64,000 nt of DNA, taken from NCBI GenBank assembly GCA_964400125.1, contig CAYNSR010000003.1, positions 124,001-188,000 on the forward strand, given 5' to 3'. This DNA is from Micavibrio sp964400125 (GTDB lineage: Bacteria; Pseudomonadota; Alphaproteobacteria; Micavibrionales; Micavibrionaceae). Made by a program: the position numbers and the translations under genes. Positions 61,106 through 64,000 of the stretch are shown in pieces (positions within the stretch are counted from its first letter, which is position 1; each line of letters starts with the position of its first letter). The notes beneath the pieces are model-generated. The model made no database searches and had not been told where the DNA came from. It saw only the letters and a program-made list of their open reading frames with translations.

Positions 61106-64000
61106 CTAAACCGTCGTCAGACTCCCGCTCGCCAGCAGGTCGTTCAGCGTGACGCCGTGAACGCCTTCCAGCACCACCACGGATGTCGCCCCGGCGGCAT
61201 TGCCCGCCCCCGTCAGGTCGATCTGGATCACCGTACCCTGCGCCGTGTCCGTAGCGAAGACGAAGTTGGTGATCGCATCATTGACCGGGTCAAACCCGAC
61301 ATCGCCGAGCAAGGCCGACAGGTCGAGGACGTCGCCTTCCGTAACATCGAAATCACCGATCGTATCAAAACCATCCGTGATCGCGTTGTACTGGAACGTG
61401 TCCGCGCCGCTGCCGCCGTAAAGGAGATCATCCCCGGCCCCGCCGATGATCAGATCGTTTCCTTCCTGACCGAAGATCAGGTCGTTCCCGACACCGCCTT
61501 CCAGACGGTCATGACCGCCGGAACGGGCTGCACCGCCGTCGCCAGTCGCTTCCACCGCCAGAGATTCGGCATTGGCGCGGATATAGGCCAGCGTATCGGC
61601 ACGGGTCCAGTCTGGTTTGACCGGGCTTTCTCCGGCCTCGAGACGGGCGAAGACATCCCATCCGGAACCGGGCAGCGCCGTCAGACCGAAACTTGCGGCC
61701 ACAGCATCGGTAAACAGGGCATCGCCGAAAATAATATCGTTGCCGTCGCCGCCAACAAGATGATCGTCGCCCACGGCTGCCGGCCTGTTCAGCGGATTGG
61801 TCGCCGCCAGCGCCGCATCCAGATCCTGCGGGTCGCGTACATTCAGGGCAACACCGTCAGAGTCAAGTGCGGCAATATTCGCCAGCGTGCTGGACCCGAT
61901 ATTGATCCCGACGCCGATAACTTCGTCGCTGAGCGCCTTGATCGTCGCGATCTCATTGGTACCGTCCGCCGTTCCGTTCAACTGCGCCATCACCTGAGAA
62001 AGCGTGCCGCTGGTCGCCGTGCCGCTATTGTTCACATAGTGATTCGGCTCCCCGTCGCTGACGAAATAGCTGATCGTCTCGGCGCCGGGGATCGGGGCGC
62101 TGCTTTGCAACCAGTTGATCGCGGACTGCAACGGCGCTTCGTAGTTCGTCCAACCGTTGCCGGTCAGGTTGTTCAGGAAGGACACGACGCTGTTATAGCC
62201 GCCATCCGTCGTCACCGTGAATTCCCCGGTCTGGGTAATTCCGGTTGCAAACGTAATCAGCTTCACCTTGATCGTGCCGTTGTCATAGGCGCTGAAATCC
62301 TCCATCAGATTTTTCACCGCCTTGGTCAGCAGGGAAATCCGCGAATTCGCATCTGTTTTCGACCCCATGCTGCCGCTGACATCCAGCATCATGACGATGT
62401 TGTAATCCTTTACCTGATTGACGATGGTCGCACCACCAACATCCCCGACAAGGATATCGCCGGCCCCGGCCCCGTTCATCGTGCCCACACCCGTACCAAC
62501 CCTGTACGGGATGGTCGAGCCAGCGGCATCATCGACATTTTCCCCGACAAGGAAGACAGGAACCGCGCATTGGATATCCAGCTTCGCCGTATCGGTATCG
62601 CCATCGGAGTCGCGCAAGGTATAAACGAACTGGTCATCGGCGCATCCGCACACGACCGTTTCCGTCTCAACAGTCCCGGTCAGCTTCAGGCTGGCTTCGG
62701 TTGCCACGCTGGTGGCACGAATGCCGATGATCGCATCGTCCAGATCGGCCAGGCTCAGGCCCGCAATCTCGAAGGTCGCCTGAGTGACATCGGCATCACC
62801 GCCGCCAACCGACCCAAGAACACGCGCATAATCAAAACCGTTGCTGATGCCGCCCATATTATTGGAGGAATCCCCAACCGAAAAAATCGGACCGCCATCG
62901 CCGCCAATATCGAGGAAGAACCCGTTCAGATCTCCCGTACCGTTGACCAGTTGCAGGGTGAATTCAACCCCGGTCGCGGTCTGCACCGCATTGACCGTGA
63001 ATTCAGTGCCCGTCGCCGCATCGCGCAGAACGAGCGTATTCATGGTTGTCGTCATTCCCGCCCCCGGAAGCAGGGTATAGGTGTAGGACCCGTCGGCGGC
63101 GATTTTCAAAACCCCGTCCTTGCCCGTGATGGTTGCAAATCCCGTGGCCGGAACATCGACAACCGTCGTGCCAAACTGGACCTTGGAAACCGCGTTCGGT
63201 GTATCCTGACTGAGCGTATCATTGGACAGGACATTCCCGGTTACGAAACCGATGCCCATATCGACCGTGGCGGCATCATCAACCGCGACGACGCCATCAT
63301 CCAGAACATCGATCCGGATCGTGGTATTGGCACTGTCGCCATCGCTGTCCGTGGCACGCACGCCGAATTGTAGGCGGATTGCGTCGTTATGGTTGGCCGT
63401 ATCCGGATGATCGAGCGTTCCGGTCAGGTCGAATGTATACTGACCGTTGCTTTCCAGCGTCAGGGTAAAGATCGTCTCGGTCCCGGCCTTCCCGGTATAG
63501 ACATTCCCGGTCTGGGTCACGAGAACCGGAATGCCTTCTGATTTCAGCGGAATAGCCGCGCTGAACCCTCCGGTCGCGGAGAACGACCCCGGCGTATCGT
63601 TGCCGAAATTCGCCGTCACCGCGCCGCTGGTACTGACCGTTCCGGACACCAGAGCGGTTTCGTCAACGACCTTGACCGCAGGCTGCGCGACGATCGGCTG
63701 GTCGTCCGGCGTAATGGAAATCGCCAGCGTTTTGGTCGCAAAATTGGTGTTGTCGCTCAAATCGACTTCGGCACCGCCAAGGCTGGTCTCGGCATTATTG
63801 ACACGGACGGTCAGGTTGAAGTTTCCGCTGAAACTGTCCGGACCGCTCAATTGCAGACCAGCAACCTGCGCCGGGGTAAATGTCCAGACACCGCCGCCGA
63901 GACTGGTTCCCTGATTGAAAGAGAACCCGGCAGGAACGCCACTGATCTGGTAACCGGTGATGGTCTCCGACCCGTCGAGATCGGTCACGGCGGAAGACAG
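61106..64000 (-). CDS. Large VWA/RTX adhesin secreted by T1SS (partial, 5' end off window)
   Basis: The last 964 residues of a giant secreted protein; the frame is open through the right edge. Beta-sandwich, cadherin/VCBS-like repeats fill the first half visible (SDSDGDSANTTIRIDVLDDG). A von Willebrand A domain (roughly nucleotides 61,800-62,415) has the metal site DVSGSMGS and FVSDGEPN. Then come RTX Ca-binding repeats (GGVGNDLIFGQEGNDLIIG, GGAGDDLLYGGSGADTF) and a C-terminal T1SS secretion region (DTIGDFDVTEGDVLDLSALL). Its T1SS partners are directly downstream. The retention and protease-cleavage region, normally N-terminal in LapA-type adhesins, is outside the window. Confidence 0.93.
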   Translation of the reverse strand: MSSAVTDLDGSETITGYQISGVPAGFSFNQGTSLGGGVWTFTPAQVAGLQLSGPDSFSGNFNLTVRVNNAETSLGGAEVDLSDNTNFATKTLAISITPDDQPIVAQPAVKVVDETALVSGTVSTSGAVTANFGNDTPGSFSATGGFSAAIPLKSEGIPVLVTQTGNVYTGKAGTETIFTLTLESNGQYTFDLTGTLDHPDTANHNDAIRLQFGVRATDSDGDSANTTIRIDVLDDGVVAVDDAATVDMGIGFVTGNVLSNDTLSQDTPNAVSKVQFGTTVVDVPATGFATITGKDGVLKIAADGSYTYTLLPGAGMTTTMNTLVLRDAATGTEFTVNAVQTATGVEFTLQLVNGTGDLNGFFLDIGGDGGPIFSVGDSSNNMGGISNGFDYARVLGSVGGGDADVTQATFEIAGLSLADLDDAIIGIRATSVATEASLKLTGTVETETVVCGCADDQFVYTLRDSDGDTDTAKLDIQCAVPVFLVGENVDDAAGSTIPYRVGTGVGTMNGAGAGDILVGDVGGATIVNQVKDYNIVMMLDVSGSMGSKTDANSRISLLTKAVKNLMEDFSAYDNGTIKVKLITFATGITQTGEFTVTTDGGYNSVVSFLNNLTGNGWTNYEAPLQSAINWLQSSAPIPGAETISYFVSDGEPNHYVNNSGTATSGTLSQVMAQLNGTADGTNEIATIKALSDEVIGVGINIGSSTLANIAALDSDGVALNVRDPQDLDAALAATNPLNRPAAVGDDHLVGGDGNDIIFGDALFTDAVAASFGLTALPGSGWDVFARLEAGESPVKPDWTRADTLAYIRANAESLAVEATGDGGAARSGGHDRLEGGVGNDLIFGQEGNDLIIGGAGDDLLYGGSGADTFQYNAITDGFDTIGDFDVTEGDVLDLSALLGDVGFDPVNDAITNFVFATDTAQGTVIQIDLTGAGNAAGATSVVVLEGVHGVTLNDLLASGSLTTV

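Noticed and set aside
61157..63373. 738-codon open frame antisense to the adhesin
   Set aside because: Long only because the adhesin lacks certain codons; composition is unlike a real protein.
1..64000. tRNA, rRNA, CRISPR, transposase or phage genes
   Set aside because: None seen by reading intergenic regions and protein frames; a covariance-model tRNA search would be needed to be certain.

Overview
The window is chromosomal DNA from an alphaproteobacterium. The evidence is an NDUFA12-type complex I accessory gene next to mlaD and a DUF2155 gene, a FYDLN-acid-domain protein, ClpS/ClpA with alphaproteobacterial sequence, thrS-infC, dapE/dapD, and a phasin. Base composition is moderately GC-rich and gene density is high. 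A Rhodospirillales- or Micavibrionales-like placement is a guess from overall flavour. I saw no rRNA, tRNA, CRISPR array, insertion sequence or prophage.

Layout. 1-1122 (minus): NDUFA12, mlaD and a DUF2155 gene that leaves the window. 1335-2847 (plus): clpP with a strong terminator, then a pilin-like membrane-anchored protein. 2858-7710 (minus): two tandem clpA-type ATPases that share a nearly identical tract. 7923-9350: pyruvate kinase. 9424-10398 (minus): a LapG-like periplasmic cysteine protease fused to an MshEN-like cytoplasmic domain. 10518-13401: hldE and two lipoproteins, one FlgO-like. 13410-16877 (minus): a second pilin-like protein and two DD-carboxypeptidase-family proteins. 17058-20481: phasin, clpS and a third, canonical clpA. 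20495-28130 (minus): a GNAT-like protein, then a fatty-acid beta-oxidation operon (thiolase, unknown, FadN-like) that continues into a HerA-like ATPase and a small helical protein. 28298-29674: FYDLN protein and prmA.

29671-35201 (minus) is the most unusual locus. It encodes a 1612-residue protein that joins an RNase J-like metallo-beta-lactamase/beta-CASP nuclease to what looks like a complete exonuclease I. It is preceded by a small gene that appears to be a stand-alone copy of a module from the giant protein's N-terminal part.

35347-45097 is mostly housekeeping: an unknown membrane protein, a zincin, truA, dapE, a palindromic repeat element, dapD, a FemAB-like protein, a DUF3108 protein, glmU and glmS. 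45159-47870 (minus) is a CPA1 antiporter with a tandem universal stress protein, visibly richer in AT. 48100-50289: thioredoxin and an ABC exporter. 50296-54259 (minus): a FAD oxidoreductase, infC (apparently starting at ATT) and thrS. 54566-55347: tandem SpoIIAA-like proteins. 55344-64000 (minus): a type I secretion system (adaptor, ABC transporter, TolC) with its large VWA/RTX adhesin, which runs off the right edge.

Possible functional links: the T1SS adhesin and the LapG-like protease suggest regulated surface adhesion, and the protease's N-terminal domain resembles a c-di-GMP-binding fold. One ClpP and one ClpS with three ClpA paralogues suggest a diversified Clp degradation network.
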